Shown here: positions 1 to 7,790 of the stretch, one piece after another
How the letters are laid out: each line of letters starts with the position of its first letter
Position numbering within the stretch: position 1 is the stretch's first letter
NCBI RefSeq assembly: GCF_009857475.1
Contig: NZ_WWCJ01000006.1
Span: 62,001-126,000, forward strand
Direction of reading: 5' to 3'
DNA length: 64,000 bases
DNA from: Pseudoduganella guangdongensis
GTDB lineage: Bacteria; Pseudomonadota; Gammaproteobacteria; Burkholderiales; Burkholderiaceae_D
Program-made: the position numbers and the translations under genes
Notes under the pieces: generated by a model
The model's database searches: none
Told to the model about the DNA's origin: nothing
Seen by the model: the letters and a program-made list of their open reading frames with translations, nothing else

Positions 1-71
1 GAAAGCGCCTACTTCACGGTACATTTTTGGCCTCCCAAACTAGTTCAATGCCTAGTTCAGTATAGGTCGGC

Positions 72-707
72 TCACGACGTGATCAAGCCTGCGCCGCGCA
101 GGAACAGGTCGAGGCCGGTTTCGAATGTGCGCTCGAAATGCTCGGGGGAAAAGTATTCGCCGGCGGCGGCCAGCTCGGGAAAGTCGCGCGCCAGCTCGGC
201 ATCACCCACCGGGTGCAGGGAGGACGGCCCCTTGGCATAGCCGGCGATTTCATCCAGCGCCGCCCCCACCAGGAAGTACGCCATGGCGCGGAAAGTGCGC
301 GCCGCCGCCTCGCGCCCGAGTCCAGCCGCCAGCAGCGCCAGCAAAATCTCGTTCAGGAAACGCACACATACCGCCGAGTTAAGACGGTGCACCGACAGCA
401 CCGGCAAGAAATGCGGATGCCGCAAATTCATCGCCCGCCAGCCGCGCGCCAGTCCGCGCAGGCGCGCCACCGGCTCCAACGCGTGCGGCGGCACGGCGAC
501 ACTCGCCACCAGGCGGTCGACCAGCGCATCCAGCAGGTGATCCTTGTTGGGGAAATGGTGGTAGATGCTCATCGCCTCGCAGCCCAGCTTCTCGCCGAGC
601 TTGCGCATGCTGAAGGCGGCCAGCCCGATCTCACCGATCAGCTCCAGCGCGGCCAGTTCGATGCGCTCCGGGGTCAGCGCTGTGCGTTTTGTTGTGTTTC
701 CACTCAT
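72..707 (-). CDS. TetR/AcrR family transcriptional regulator
   Basis: A 211-residue protein with an N-terminal TetR-type helix-turn-helix (about residues 10-60, with the SMRKLGEKLGCEAMSIYHHF recognition region) and an all-helical ligand-binding C-terminal half. The longer reading frame begins with TTG at 731; the ATG at 707 puts the N-terminus where the family normally starts. It is divergent from a MAPEG-family gene at 764, and a perfect short inverted repeat lies between the two (733-745), so it probably represses itself and that gene. The inducing ligand cannot be read from sequence. Confidence 0.85.
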   Translation of the reverse strand: MSGNTTKRTALTPERIELAALELIGEIGLAAFSMRKLGEKLGCEAMSIYHHFPNKDHLLDALVDRLVASVAVPPHALEPVARLRGLARGWRAMNLRHPHFLPVLSVHRLNSAVCVRFLNEILLALLAAGLGREAAARTFRAMAYFLVGAALDEIAGYAKGPSSLHPVGDAELARDFPELAAAGEYFSPEHFERTFETGLDLFLRGAGLITS

Positions 708-732
708 GTGTTGATATTCTAACACCCACAAC

Positions 733-745
733 CTTACAGTGTAAG
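733..745. promoter_or_regulatory. Candidate TetR operator
   Basis: CTTACAGTGTAAG is a perfect 6-bp inverted repeat around a central base, in the 56-bp gap between the divergent TetR and MAPEG genes. TTACA-N-TGTAA palindromes are a common form of TetR-family operator. The site lies just upstream of the MAPEG ribosome binding site AGGAGA (751-756), a position where binding would block transcription. Confidence 0.5.
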
Positions 746-763
746 TCCATAGGAGACGTCCCC

Positions 764-1171
764 ATGCTCATCCCTGAAACCTATCTGCCCACCCTCTGGG
801 CGCTGGCTGCCGCCGGCGCCCTCGTACTGTTCCAGCTGATCGTGGCCGACGTTGCCGCCATCCGCGCCGGCCACCAAGCCGGCACACCCGTTCCGCCCGA
901 TTCCAGCAAATTCATCTTCCGCGCCGCGCGCGCCCACGCCAACACCAACGAAAGCATTGCCGCCTTCCTGCTGTTCGCCGTGGCCGGCATCATGTCCGGT
1001 GCCGCTGCCGGCTGGCTCAATGCCCTGGCCTGGGCCTATATCGCCTGCCGCGTGGCGCATATGCTCAGCTACTACGCCAACCGGAAATTGGCACGCTCCA
1101 CGGCATTCGGCCTCAGCCTGGTGGCCTTGCTGGCCATGCTGGCGACCGTGCTGCAGGCTTGGATGAAGTAG
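764..1171 (+). CDS. MAPEG family membrane protein
   Basis: A 135-residue protein with four predicted hydrophobic helices and the MAPEG arrangement: an RAARAHANTNES motif after the first helix (about residues 46-57) and a YANRK segment before the last helix. MAPEG proteins are trimeric membrane glutathione transferases or related small membrane enzymes; the bacterial substrate is unknown. The start is set by AGGAGA seven bases upstream of the ATG. It is divergent from a TetR gene, with an operator-like palindrome between them, which suggests inducible expression, perhaps in response to a toxic or hydrophobic compound. Confidence 0.8.
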   Translation: MLIPETYLPTLWALAAAGALVLFQLIVADVAAIRAGHQAGTPVPPDSSKFIFRAARAHANTNESIAAFLLFAVAGIMSGAAAGWLNALAWAYIACRVAHMLSYYANRKLARSTAFGLSLVALLAMLATVLQAWMK

Positions 1172-1249
1172 ACACAGATGGTTGCAAATTACGCGGGGAA
1201 TCCGCAGATGCCGGTTTAGAATGGGCTACACATATCTTCGGAGATTGCC

Positions 1250-1552
1250 ATGAAAATCATCGCTGCTGCCCTGCTGATGTCCGCCGCGCTCACCGCCCAG
1301 GCGAATGAGCCCGAGCAGCTGGCCAAGTCGAAAAGCTGCTTCGCCTGCCACGCCATGGCCAAGAAGCTGGTCGGCCCATCCTTCAAAGATGTCGCCGCCA
1401 AGTACAAGAGCGATAAGGGAGCCGAAGACAAGCTGGTGCTGAAGATCCTGCAAGGCGGGTCCGGCGTCTGGGGCGCGGTACCGATGCCGCCCAACCAGGT
1501 AACCGACGCCGAGGCTCACCAGCTGGTGCGATGGGTGCTGGCGCAGAAGTAA
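1250..1552 (+). CDS. Class I cytochrome c (c551/c8-like)
   Basis: A 100-residue precursor with an 18-19-residue signal peptide ending ALTAQA, followed by a small c-type cytochrome. The heme-attachment motif is CFACH (residues 31-35), and the distal methionine ligand is in the PMPPN segment (about residue 77), typical of cytochrome c551/c8. It would carry electrons in the periplasm, for example to a peroxidase or terminal reductase. A GGAGA ribosome binding site precedes the ATG. No partner oxidase is adjacent, so the acceptor is not known. Confidence 0.88.
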   Translation: MKIIAAALLMSAALTAQANEPEQLAKSKSCFACHAMAKKLVGPSFKDVAAKYKSDKGAEDKLVLKILQGGSGVWGAVPMPPNQVTDAEAHQLVRWVLAQK

Positions 1553-1617
1553 GCGCTAACGGAAGAACAACGCGTCCTGGTCTGCCTTCACGGCGGCCAG
1601 GCCGGCCAGCCCCCACC

Positions 1618-2448
1618 TCAGCGCCAGTTTCCCTCCACCGCCAGCGTTACCCCCGAGTGCAACTGGTAAGTACCCGCTTCCGCCAGTCTCAGCTCCACCG
1701 GCGAGCCGAGCGGGATAGGCGCCTTGAAACGCGCCGAAATCGCGCTCAGGCGGACACCCTCCGCCTGCTCCAGCACCGCGCACGCCCTTGCCACCGAATG
1801 CATGCCGTGGATTATCGGCGCGTTCATCCCCAGCAAGCGCGCCGACCATGGCCACAGGTGGATCGGATTCCAGTCCCCCGACACCGCCGCGTATTCGCGC
1901 CCGGCCGATGCCGAAAGTAACCACTCACCGATCCGCTGCCCCGCGCTGCCAGCCACCGCCCTGCTGCGCTGCGCAGCAGGCGCCTTCCGCTTGCCGCGTA
2001 CCGCCAGGTAGCGGCTGCGGCACTCGAAAATCTCCCGCCCCTGCTGCGAACCGATCGTCAGCAACTCACAATAGCGCGCCCCGTTCTCCGCCGGAGGCTC
2101 CAGCACCACCCGCGTGGACAACTCCATTGGCTGCTTCAGGCCCGGCTGCTGCAGTTCGCGAATGTCGTTCTCCACATGCACCATGCCCGCCAGGCGGAAC
2201 GGAAACTCCGGCCCCAGCATCGTCGCCAAATGCGCCCGCTGGGTCGGCAAGTAATAGAAGGTAATCGGCAGCGCATCCGGCGCAAAGCCAAGCAAGGCGT
2301 TGTAACGCTTGAGCGTATCGACATCGATTTGCTCGAGCGAAAAGGTAGAGGAAATTTCGACCGGCATTGTGCTCGATCTCGCCGACTTGAAGAGCGCGCG
2401 CAGCAAAGTCGCCGGCCCGGCAGGAGGAAGGGTTGGAAGAGTTGTCAT
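1618..2448 (-). CDS. MaoC-like (hot-dog fold) hydratase/dehydratase family protein
   Basis: A 276-residue protein. The C-terminal half carries the hydratase-2 motif YAAVSGDWNPIH (about residues 185-196), with the catalytic Asp and His of the R-specific enoyl-CoA hydratase family, and a second conserved stretch around INAPIIHGMHS. The N-terminal half resembles a degenerate second hot-dog domain, as in the two-domain MaoC proteins of lipid metabolism. A role on acyl-CoA or acyl-ACP substrates is likely; the exact substrate is not clear. No other fatty-acid gene is next to it. Confidence 0.75.
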   Translation of the reverse strand: MTTLPTLPPAGPATLLRALFKSARSSTMPVEISSTFSLEQIDVDTLKRYNALLGFAPDALPITFYYLPTQRAHLATMLGPEFPFRLAGMVHVENDIRELQQPGLKQPMELSTRVVLEPPAENGARYCELLTIGSQQGREIFECRSRYLAVRGKRKAPAAQRSRAVAGSAGQRIGEWLLSASAGREYAAVSGDWNPIHLWPWSARLLGMNAPIIHGMHSVARACAVLEQAEGVRLSAISARFKAPIPLGSPVELRLAEAGTYQLHSGVTLAVEGNWR

Positions 2449-2481
2449 GGCACCATTTTGCCTGATGCCATCTGGCAGCGC

Positions 2482-3042
2482 TCAATTGAAAAAGGACGCA
2501 ACCATAGCGGTGATCAGAATACCAACAATTAACCTGAACCAAATCCGCATTTCCCGCCGCCATTCTTCAAATTTCTCATCATTCTCCTTGCGCCACGCCT
2601 CAAGCTTTGAATCCAACTTCCCGCTCAAGCTCTCCAGCTTCGAATCGTTCTCATTGCGCCAGGTTTCGAGCTTTGAATCATTCTGACCGCGCCAGGTTTC
2701 GAGCTTGGAATCGTTGTCCTTGCGCCAGGTTTCGAGCTTTCGATCATTCTCAGCCCGCCACACCTCCAGTCTGGCTTCAATACTCTTTCGAAACGCCTCG
2801 TTTGCCCGGAAATGCGCCTCGTTTTGGGCGGCGAGTTTTTCAGTCAACTCAGCCCTCACGACTGTGAGAATTTGCCCAGGCAGCGCATCGATGCGCTCGT
2901 TTTGCGCAGCAAAGCCATGCTCAACTGTCTGCCTGAGCAATTTAAGCTCAACCGAAAGGTCTTGCACACGCACCTCCAACTTGGTAATCCTCGACTCATG
3001 ATCTGGAGGGCTTTGATCATCGTCATGGCTTGGAAGTTCCAT
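2482..3042 (-). CDS. Hendecad-repeat coiled-coil protein with C-terminal membrane anchor
   Basis: A 186-residue protein not assigned to a named family. Residues 20-90 predict a coiled coil. Residues 92-157 are six consecutive 11-residue units, four beginning LE-x-WR and three ending NDSK, followed by a partial seventh. An 11-residue period is the signature of a right-handed or straight hendecad coiled coil. The C-terminus (about residues 167-185) is one hydrophobic helix, so the protein is probably tail-anchored with the rod in the cytoplasm. The repeats are near-identical in DNA (33-bp period, 2572-2769), showing recent tandem duplication. Function is unknown; a membrane tether or shape-sensing role is only a guess. 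Confidence 0.7.
   Translation of the reverse strand: MELPSHDDDQSPPDHESRITKLEVRVQDLSVELKLLRQTVEHGFAAQNERIDALPGQILTVVRAELTEKLAAQNEAHFRANEAFRKSIEARLEVWRAENDRKLETWRKDNDSKLETWRGQNDSKLETWRNENDSKLESLSGKLDSKLEAWRKENDEKFEEWRREMRIWFRLIVGILITAMVASFFN
2572..2769 (-). repeat. 33-bp tandem repeat inside a coding region
   Basis: Six in-frame 33-bp units encode the 11-residue repeats of the coiled-coil protein. On the + strand the recurring phrase is GCCAGGTTTCGAGCTT and close variants (for example around 2658, 2691 and 2724). One unit (residues 136-146) has lost the WR pair, so the array is already diverging. Such arrays commonly vary in copy number between strains. Confidence 0.8.
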
Positions 3043-3111
3043 AAGGCCTCACAAAAAGAGTGCGATCCCTATTGTTCCCCTACGGATAAAGCGCGTCTTG
3101 ACCCAAGTCAA

Positions 3112-3273
3112 TCAGCTCCTCTTAGGCATCCGCTCATATATGTCCGCCTGTAGACGAAGGACCGTCATTTCAGCCAAATGGTTGGAATGGTTCACATGCA
3201 TGCGCAACACATGCAGAATTTCCCGCAACTGCTCCTCCAGGCGCATTAAACGCTGCTCATCAATCGAGTCCAT
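3112..3273 (-). CDS. Small hypothetical protein
   Basis: A 53-residue, highly charged and mostly helical protein with no recognised domain. The start at 3273 is supported by GGAGG seven bases upstream; the in-frame ATG six bases earlier would overlap that site. It lies directly upstream of the coiled-coil gene on the same strand (about 70 bp away), so the two may be co-transcribed. Function unknown. Confidence 0.5.
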   Translation of the reverse strand: MDSIDEQRLMRLEEQLREILHVLRMHVNHSNHLAEMTVLRLQADIYERMPKRS

Positions 3274-3347
3274 GATCATTCCTCCACTGGTTAAGGGAAT
3301 GATTAGAAAACGAAGAACCGGCAAAGTTCCGCCGAACTGCCCAATAT

Positions 3348-3376
3348 TTGAGCAGAAGACCGAGAGCAGCTATAAT
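3348..3376 (+). promoter_or_regulatory. Sigma-70 promoter of trhO
   Basis: TTGAGC at 3348-3353 and TATAAT at 3371-3376 are separated by 17 bp, a near-consensus housekeeping promoter. Transcription would begin near 3383, 28 bases before the chosen trhO start codon. The position also rules out the upstream in-frame starts at 3348 and 3375, which lie inside the promoter. Confidence 0.7.
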
Positions 3377-3410
3377 GTCGGCTGTTTGGAATAAACCTCA
3401 TACCAACCCC

Positions 3411-4292
3411 ATGCAAGCATCCATCGAAAACGCGCCTGCTATGCCCGGCGCGGCACCAGCCGTTTACGTCAATATCGCGGCCTACAAGTTCATCACCATG
3501 GAGAACCTGGAAGACCTGCGCCCGCAGTACCAGGACATCTGCGCCCGCCTGGGCCTGAAAGGCACCATCCTGCTGACCCCGGAAGGCATCAATATGTTCC
3601 TGTCCGGCACCCGCGCCAATATCGACGAATACCTGGCCTGGGTGCGCAGCGACGCCCGCCTGGCCGATCTGGAAGTGAAGGAAAGCCTGTCGGCCGAGCA
3701 ATCGCACCGCCGCATGCTGGTGCGCATCAAAAAAGAAATCATCACCATGCGCATGCCGCTGATCAAGCCTGAAGAAGGCCGCGCACCGCATGTGGAAGCC
3801 AAGACCCTGAAGCGTTGGCTGGACCAGGGACACGACGACAACGGCAAGCCGGTAGTCATGGTGGAAACCCGCAACGACTACGAAGTCGACGTCGGCACCT
3901 TCAACAACACCGTCGACTACCGCCTGAAGAAGTTCACCGAATTCCCTGAACTGATCGAAAAGCACAAAGCCGATTTCGACGGCAAGACCGTGGTCACCTT
4001 CTGCACCGGCGGCATCCGCTGCGAGAAAGCCGCGATCCACATGCAGAACATTGGCTACGACAATGTGTACCAGCTGGAAGGCGGCATCCTGAAGTACTTC
4101 GAAGAAGTCGGCGGCGCCCACTACACCGGCGACTGTTTCGTGTTCGACTACCGCACCGCGCTCAACCCGCAGCTGGAACCGACCGAAACCACCCAATGCT
4201 TCGCCTGCCGCGCCGTGGTCACCCCACGCCAGCAGATGGCGCCCGAGTACGTCGCCGGCAAGTCCTGCCCAGCCTGCTTCGGCAAGCACTAA
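3411..4292 (+). CDS. trhO: tRNA uridine(34) hydroxylase TrhO (rhodanese family)
   Basis: A 293-residue protein of the YceA/TrhO family, which uses oxygen to hydroxylate uridine 34 of certain tRNAs, the first step to 5-(carboxy)methoxyuridine. It has an N-terminal ferredoxin-like domain and a central rhodanese domain with the active-site loop [11 protein letters not shown] (catalytic Cys near residue 199). A C-terminal Cys-rich tail (CFACRAVV and CPACF) resembles a small zinc site. The start at 3411 is chosen because a TTGAGC/TATAAT promoter sits immediately upstream. It is a single-gene unit facing a convergent hypothetical gene. Confidence 0.92.
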   Translation: MQASIENAPAMPGAAPAVYVNIAAYKFITMENLEDLRPQYQDICARLGLKGTILLTPEGINMFLSGTRANIDEYLAWVRSDARLADLEVKESLSAEQSHRRMLVRIKKEIITMRMPLIKPEEGRAPHVEAKTLKRWLDQGHDDNGKPVVMVETRNDYEVDVGTFNNTVDYRLKKFTEFPELIEKHKADFDGKTVVTFCTGGIRCEKAAIHMQNIGYDNVYQLEGGILKYFEEVGGAHYTGDCFVFDYRTALNPQLEPTETTQCFACRAVVTPRQQMAPEYVAGKSCPACFGKH

Positions 4293-4329
4293 TCTTCGTC
4301 AAGGGGCCGGCCTACGGCCGAGCCCGTGT

Positions 4330-4356
4330 CAACCTTGGGGTCAGACCCTTTGGTTG
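4330..4356. repeat. Short palindrome with GGGGTCAGACCC core
   Basis: An imperfect inverted repeat with 13-bp arms (10 of 13 paired) around a central A, holding the core GGGGTCAGACCC at 4337-4348. It lies between the convergent ends of trhO and the next gene. The core shares GGGGTCAG with the large palindromes at 45013 and 56669, so it may be a distant or decayed relative; alternatively it is simply a two-way terminator stem. Confidence 0.4.
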
Positions 4357-4360
4357 CCAA

Positions 4361-4867
4361 TTAATGCAGTGAGGAATGGTCGGCGGATGGCGTGACGGTC
4401 TCGCCCGTCAGCCAGGCGGGCCATTGCGGCAGCCGCCAGTTCGCGGCACGGTCGGCCTGGTAGAGGATGTGCAACCACTGGCGTAAGTTATCGCTGGCCA
4501 GCGGCAGGCTGAAGGACTTATCGGCGTCATTGCGGAAGGTCAGCAACACGCCAACCTCGGTCTGTCCGATATCGATGGAACTGGCCAGCAGTACCTCATC
4601 ATCTTGCGCCGCCACCACGGGCGCCGATTCACCCAAGGCGCTACGCGCCGACTGCTGCGCAAACTCCTGCATGGTGTCGCGCAGCTCGGGGGCGGTGGAG
4701 GCGAATTGCCCGTCCAGCCGGTCCAGCAAATGCGGCAGCAAAAAACCCAGCAAGCGCCGCGTCACCCAGATCACCACCTGCTGTCCGTCCTGCCGCGCTC
4801 CGGCAATGCGAAGGCGATCCTCTTCCGGGCTGAAGACGGTGGTGACGCGTTCCAGGATGTGGGTCAT
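4361..4867 (-). CDS. Hypothetical protein downstream of a DUF6447 gene
   Basis: A 168-residue soluble protein with no signal peptide or recognised motif. The central part is helical (residues 30-75), and the C-terminal half is predicted mixed strand/helix and rich in Trp near the end. It follows a DUF6447 gene by 21 bp on the same strand and shares its promoter, so the two probably work together. Both lie beyond the type I secretion operon in the same direction. Function unknown. Confidence 0.6.
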   Translation of the reverse strand: MTHILERVTTVFSPEEDRLRIAGARQDGQQVVIWVTRRLLGFLLPHLLDRLDGQFASTAPELRDTMQEFAQQSARSALGESAPVVAAQDDEVLLASSIDIGQTEVGVLLTFRNDADKSFSLPLASDNLRQWLHILYQADRAANWRLPQWPAWLTGETVTPSADHSSLH

Positions 4868-4888
4868 GGCCGGGCTGCCTAAGCGTGA

Positions 4889-5164
4889 TTACTCGGCTTT
4901 GGCCTTAGGCTTGCGCGGCGCGCGCGGCTTCTTTGGCTTCTCTTCGCTGGCGGCAGCGGCTTCGCCTGCTTTGCCTTTCACCGCGTCGATCAGCGCGGCC
5001 GAATAGGCATTGCGCGCGGTCTGGGTGAAGGCCATCTGCTGCTGCAGGCGCGCCAGTTCAGCATCCACGGCCTGGATGTTCAGGGCCTGCTGCTTGGCAG
5101 CGTCGGACAGTTTTGCGGAAGCGTAGGAAGTGCCATTGATAGTAATGTACTGCGGGAGACTCAC
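4889..5164 (-). CDS. DUF6447 family small protein
   Basis: A 91-residue protein. Residues 1-65 match my recollection of DUF6447: YITINGTSY start, a helix with SDAAKQQALNIQ, and the A-R-L-QQQ-A-TARNAY stretch. A lysine/proline/alanine-rich basic tail follows (residues 70-91). The start is GTG at 5164, supported by AAGGAAA upstream; a longer frame to 5224 lacks a ribosome binding site and runs through the promoter at 5213-5240. The family is uncharacterised and widespread in small genomic clusters; the basic tail suggests contact with nucleic acid or an acidic surface. Confidence 0.65.
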   Translation of the reverse strand: MSLPQYITINGTSYASAKLSDAAKQQALNIQAVDAELARLQQQMAFTQTARNAYSAALIDAVKGKAGEAAAASEEKPKKPRAPRKPKAKAE

Positions 5165-5212
5165 GTTATTTCCTTTATATGGTTTATGCCGTAAATCGGC
5201 CAGAGGGCCATG

Positions 5213-5240
5213 ATTGTAGCCCAAACGGACGGCATCACAA
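5213..5240 (-). promoter_or_regulatory. Promoter of the DUF6447 pair
   Basis: Read on the - strand, TTGTGA (5235-5240) and TACAAT (5213-5218) are 16 bp apart. Transcription would start near 5206, about 40 bases before the GTG start of the DUF6447 gene. The pair can therefore be expressed separately from the secretion operon upstream. Confidence 0.5.
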
Positions 5241-5309
5241 ATGCGGGGCGTCCGCTATGCATGCCAAGCCACGGCTGATCCCAGCGCCATATCAGTCGAG
5301 CGTCCTTAG

Positions 5310-6464
5310 CTACTGCACAGGAGGAATGTCCGCTTTTCTTCCTGCCGGATCGCCGGGCCGCCCCGAAGTGGACATTCGGCGGCGTACGGCGTTCTGAGCA
5401 GGCAGTTCAAAGTAGCGGTACACAAAGTAGGCGGCGACCATCGTCGTTGCGACGAACAGCAGGAAAAACTTGTTGCTGTGGACCGGGATCGGGCGTTGCT
5501 GCCAGGCGCACCATATGGCGACGCCCAGCTGGATCGGGAAGTGCACCAGGTAACTGGAATAGGTCATATTCCCCGCCGCTTCGCCCCACACGTGCAATCG
5601 CTGCGGCAGATGCACCTCGCGTGCGGCCAGGAACAGCACAAACGGCAAGTAGCCCAGCAGGAATGCGGCAACAAACCAGTCATGCCGCGCCAGGCCAGTA
5701 TATGCCAGCGCCGGTCCGGCCAGGACGATCGCAAACGCCAACCAGTTGGCCGCGCGCAGCCACTTCGTCCGCTCCAATGTTTGCGCCGCCGCCGCAGCCA
5801 GGCCGCCCACATAGAAGTAGGCCAGGCAATCGATGATCGGCGAAGGAATCTTCATCCACTTGGCGGCAACACATGCCAGCAGCACCGCAATATTCAGCAG
5901 CATCGATTTGCCGATAAAGCGCAGGCCGAGGAAGAACACCAGGTACACCAGCACTTCCACCGAAATCGACCAGATCGGGCCATTAAAGCTGTAGCCTTGC
6001 TGGAATCCCCAGTGGCTGGCCATGAACAGCTGCAGCAGCAAATGCTGCAGGTCGTTGTGCTGGTAGACGAAGTAGTAGCCCTGCTGGGCAAAGTAGACCA
6101 TCTGCAGCACGCCAACCAGCACCAGCGTGGCAGCATGCAGTGGGTACAGCCGGGAAAAGCGCAGGATAAAGAACTTCTTCGCGCCGACCAGGCCGTCGGC
6201 CAGGGCGCTGCGGTACTTCCAGAAAAAGATGTAGCCGCTGATGCACCAGAACACCTGCACGCCGTAATTGCCGTAGTCGTAGAACAGGCTGAACAGCGAG
6301 TAGAACGGTTGCTGCTCGCGCACGAAACCGGTCGCTTTATCCGCCACGAAGAAGAAGTGCTGGTAATGCCAGAACAACACCGAGATGGCGGAGATAAAGC
6401 GAACGATTTCGAGGCCAAGCAGCTTGTTGGCCTGGCCTTGCGGCGCGCGGACTTCCTTACTCAA
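5310..6464 (-). CDS. Acyltransferase family 3 (OafA/YrhL-like) membrane protein
   Basis: A 384-residue polytopic protein with about ten membrane helices. Early residues carry the family signature: LEIVRFISAISVLFWHYQHF holds the conserved Arg and the catalytic His of the first helix-loop, and GVQVFWCISGYIFF is the second conserved block. Such proteins move acetyl or other acyl groups onto surface sugars. The start codon overlaps the last codons of the TolC gene by 8 bp, so it is the last gene of the secretion operon. This suggests that it modifies the polysaccharide or the glycan that meets the exported surface protein. Confidence 0.85.
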   Translation of the reverse strand: MSKEVRAPQGQANKLLGLEIVRFISAISVLFWHYQHFFFVADKATGFVREQQPFYSLFSLFYDYGNYGVQVFWCISGYIFFWKYRSALADGLVGAKKFFILRFSRLYPLHAATLVLVGVLQMVYFAQQGYYFVYQHNDLQHLLLQLFMASHWGFQQGYSFNGPIWSISVEVLVYLVFFLGLRFIGKSMLLNIAVLLACVAAKWMKIPSPIIDCLAYFYVGGLAAAAAQTLERTKWLRAANWLAFAIVLAGPALAYTGLARHDWFVAAFLLGYLPFVLFLAAREVHLPQRLHVWGEAAGNMTYSSYLVHFPIQLGVAIWCAWQQRPIPVHSNKFFLLFVATTMVAAYFVYRYFELPAQNAVRRRMSTSGRPGDPAGRKADIPPVQ

Positions 6465-7788
6465 AGTAGGCGGCGAACATGCGTACGTCGTCGGCGGTCA
6501 GCGTGCCGGCGACGGCGCGCAGGCGCAGCGCGGCCAGCATGTAGGCGTAGCGTGCCTGCGCCAGGTCGCGCTGCACGGTGTACACCTGGCGTTGCGCAGT
6601 CAGCAGGTCCAGGTTGATGCGCACACCGCCTTTAATGCTCTGCTCGGTCGCCGTCACCAGCAACTTGGCCGAGTCCACGGCTTTCATCAGCGCGTCGATA
6701 CGGGGACCGCTGCTGGCGACCTGGTTGTAGTTGCGGCGCAATTCCACCAGCAGTTTGTCCTGCGCCACTTCCAGGTCGGCGCGGGCTTTCTCGCGGTTGG
6801 CGGCTGCCTGGCGGGTCGCCGCATTGACGGCGCCGCCCGCGAACAGCGGCACGCTCACCTGCAGGCCAATGCTGCGAATGGTGTTCTGTTCCCCCAGGGT
6901 GGTCGTGGTTTCGGAACCGCTCTTGCCGTAGGTGCCCACCACGTCAACGCGCGGCGTGTGGCCGGAGCGTTGCTTGTTGATTTCCCACCGCGCCACTTCG
7001 ATACCCTGCTCCAACGCACGCAGCTCATGGTTGTTTTCCATGGCAGTCTTGCGCCAGTCGTCGAAACTGCGCTGGCTTGGGGCGTCGATGCGGAAACCTG
7101 GACGCAGCGGGTCCACACTATCCACATCGGCGCCGATCACGCCGGCTAGGGTGTCTTTGGCCGACTGCACCGCATCCTGCGCTTCCAGCAGCTGGGCTTC
7201 CGACAAGTCCAGGCGCGACTGGGTTTCCAGTGCGTCGGTGCGGGTGCCCTCGCCTTTTTTGAAGAGCAGCTCGTTGACCTTCATTTGCTCACGCAGCACT
7301 TCCAGCTCGGCCTTCGCTAGGGCAAGCTGGTCTTGCTTGAACAGGACATCCAGATAAGCATTCGCCACACGCAGGATCACTTCCTGCGACTGGTTGTCGA
7401 AATTCGCTTCCGCCTGGGCGCTTTGCGCCACGCCCTGCTTATAGCGCGACAGCGCTTCCAGGTTGAAGATACTCTGGCGCGCTTGCACGGTATTGCTGCG
7501 AGCCGTGTAATCGCGCGGCGTATCCTTGCCCATGAACTCAATGGTGGTGCGGTTCCTGGTCGTATTCAAGTTGCCTGACAACGAAGGCAGCAGGCCTGCA
7601 CGGCCCAGGATGCGATTTTCCTTGCCGCTTTCCGCCGTGTAGTAGGCAGCGCGGTAAGCCGGGTCGTTTTTCAGCGCCATCTCATACGCCTGCAGCAAGC
7701 CCAAAGCCGATGCGGACGCGGAGTACAGGAAAATGGCGGCACCCGCTGCCAGCGGCAGCAAGCGCAGTTTCGATGCAGGTCGTTTCAC
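6457..7788 (-). CDS. TolC family outer membrane channel of the type I secretion system
   Basis: A 443-residue protein with an N-terminal signal peptide (hydrophobic stretch to about residue 28, ending ASA). Two TolC/OEP repeats of alternating long helices and short strands follow, including LGLLQAYEMALKNDPAY near the N-terminus. It forms the trimeric duct across the outer membrane and periplasm. The gene is two bases from the HlyD-like gene and overlaps the following acyltransferase, giving a tight operon of ATPase, adaptor, channel and acyltransferase. Confidence 0.92.
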   Translation of the reverse strand: MKRPASKLRLLPLAAGAAIFLYSASASALGLLQAYEMALKNDPAYRAAYYTAESGKENRILGRAGLLPSLSGNLNTTRNRTTIEFMGKDTPRDYTARSNTVQARQSIFNLEALSRYKQGVAQSAQAEANFDNQSQEVILRVANAYLDVLFKQDQLALAKAELEVLREQMKVNELLFKKGEGTRTDALETQSRLDLSEAQLLEAQDAVQSAKDTLAGVIGADVDSVDPLRPGFRIDAPSQRSFDDWRKTAMENNHELRALEQGIEVARWEINKQRSGHTPRVDVVGTYGKSGSETTTTLGEQNTIRSIGLQVSVPLFAGGAVNAATRQAAANREKARADLEVAQDKLLVELRRNYNQVASSGPRIDALMKAVDSAKLLVTATEQSIKGGVRINLDLLTAQRQVYTVQRDLAQARYAYMLAALRLRAVAGTLTADDVRMFAAYFE

Positions 7789-7790
7789 GC

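Noticed and set aside
1..71. Direct repeat CTAGTTCA at 40-47 and 52-59
   Set aside because: Only 8 bp, no nearby gene start and no other copies noticed; it may be chance.
3348..3410. Earlier start codons for trhO
   Set aside because: They fall inside the TTGAGC/TATAAT promoter and would lie upstream of the transcription start.
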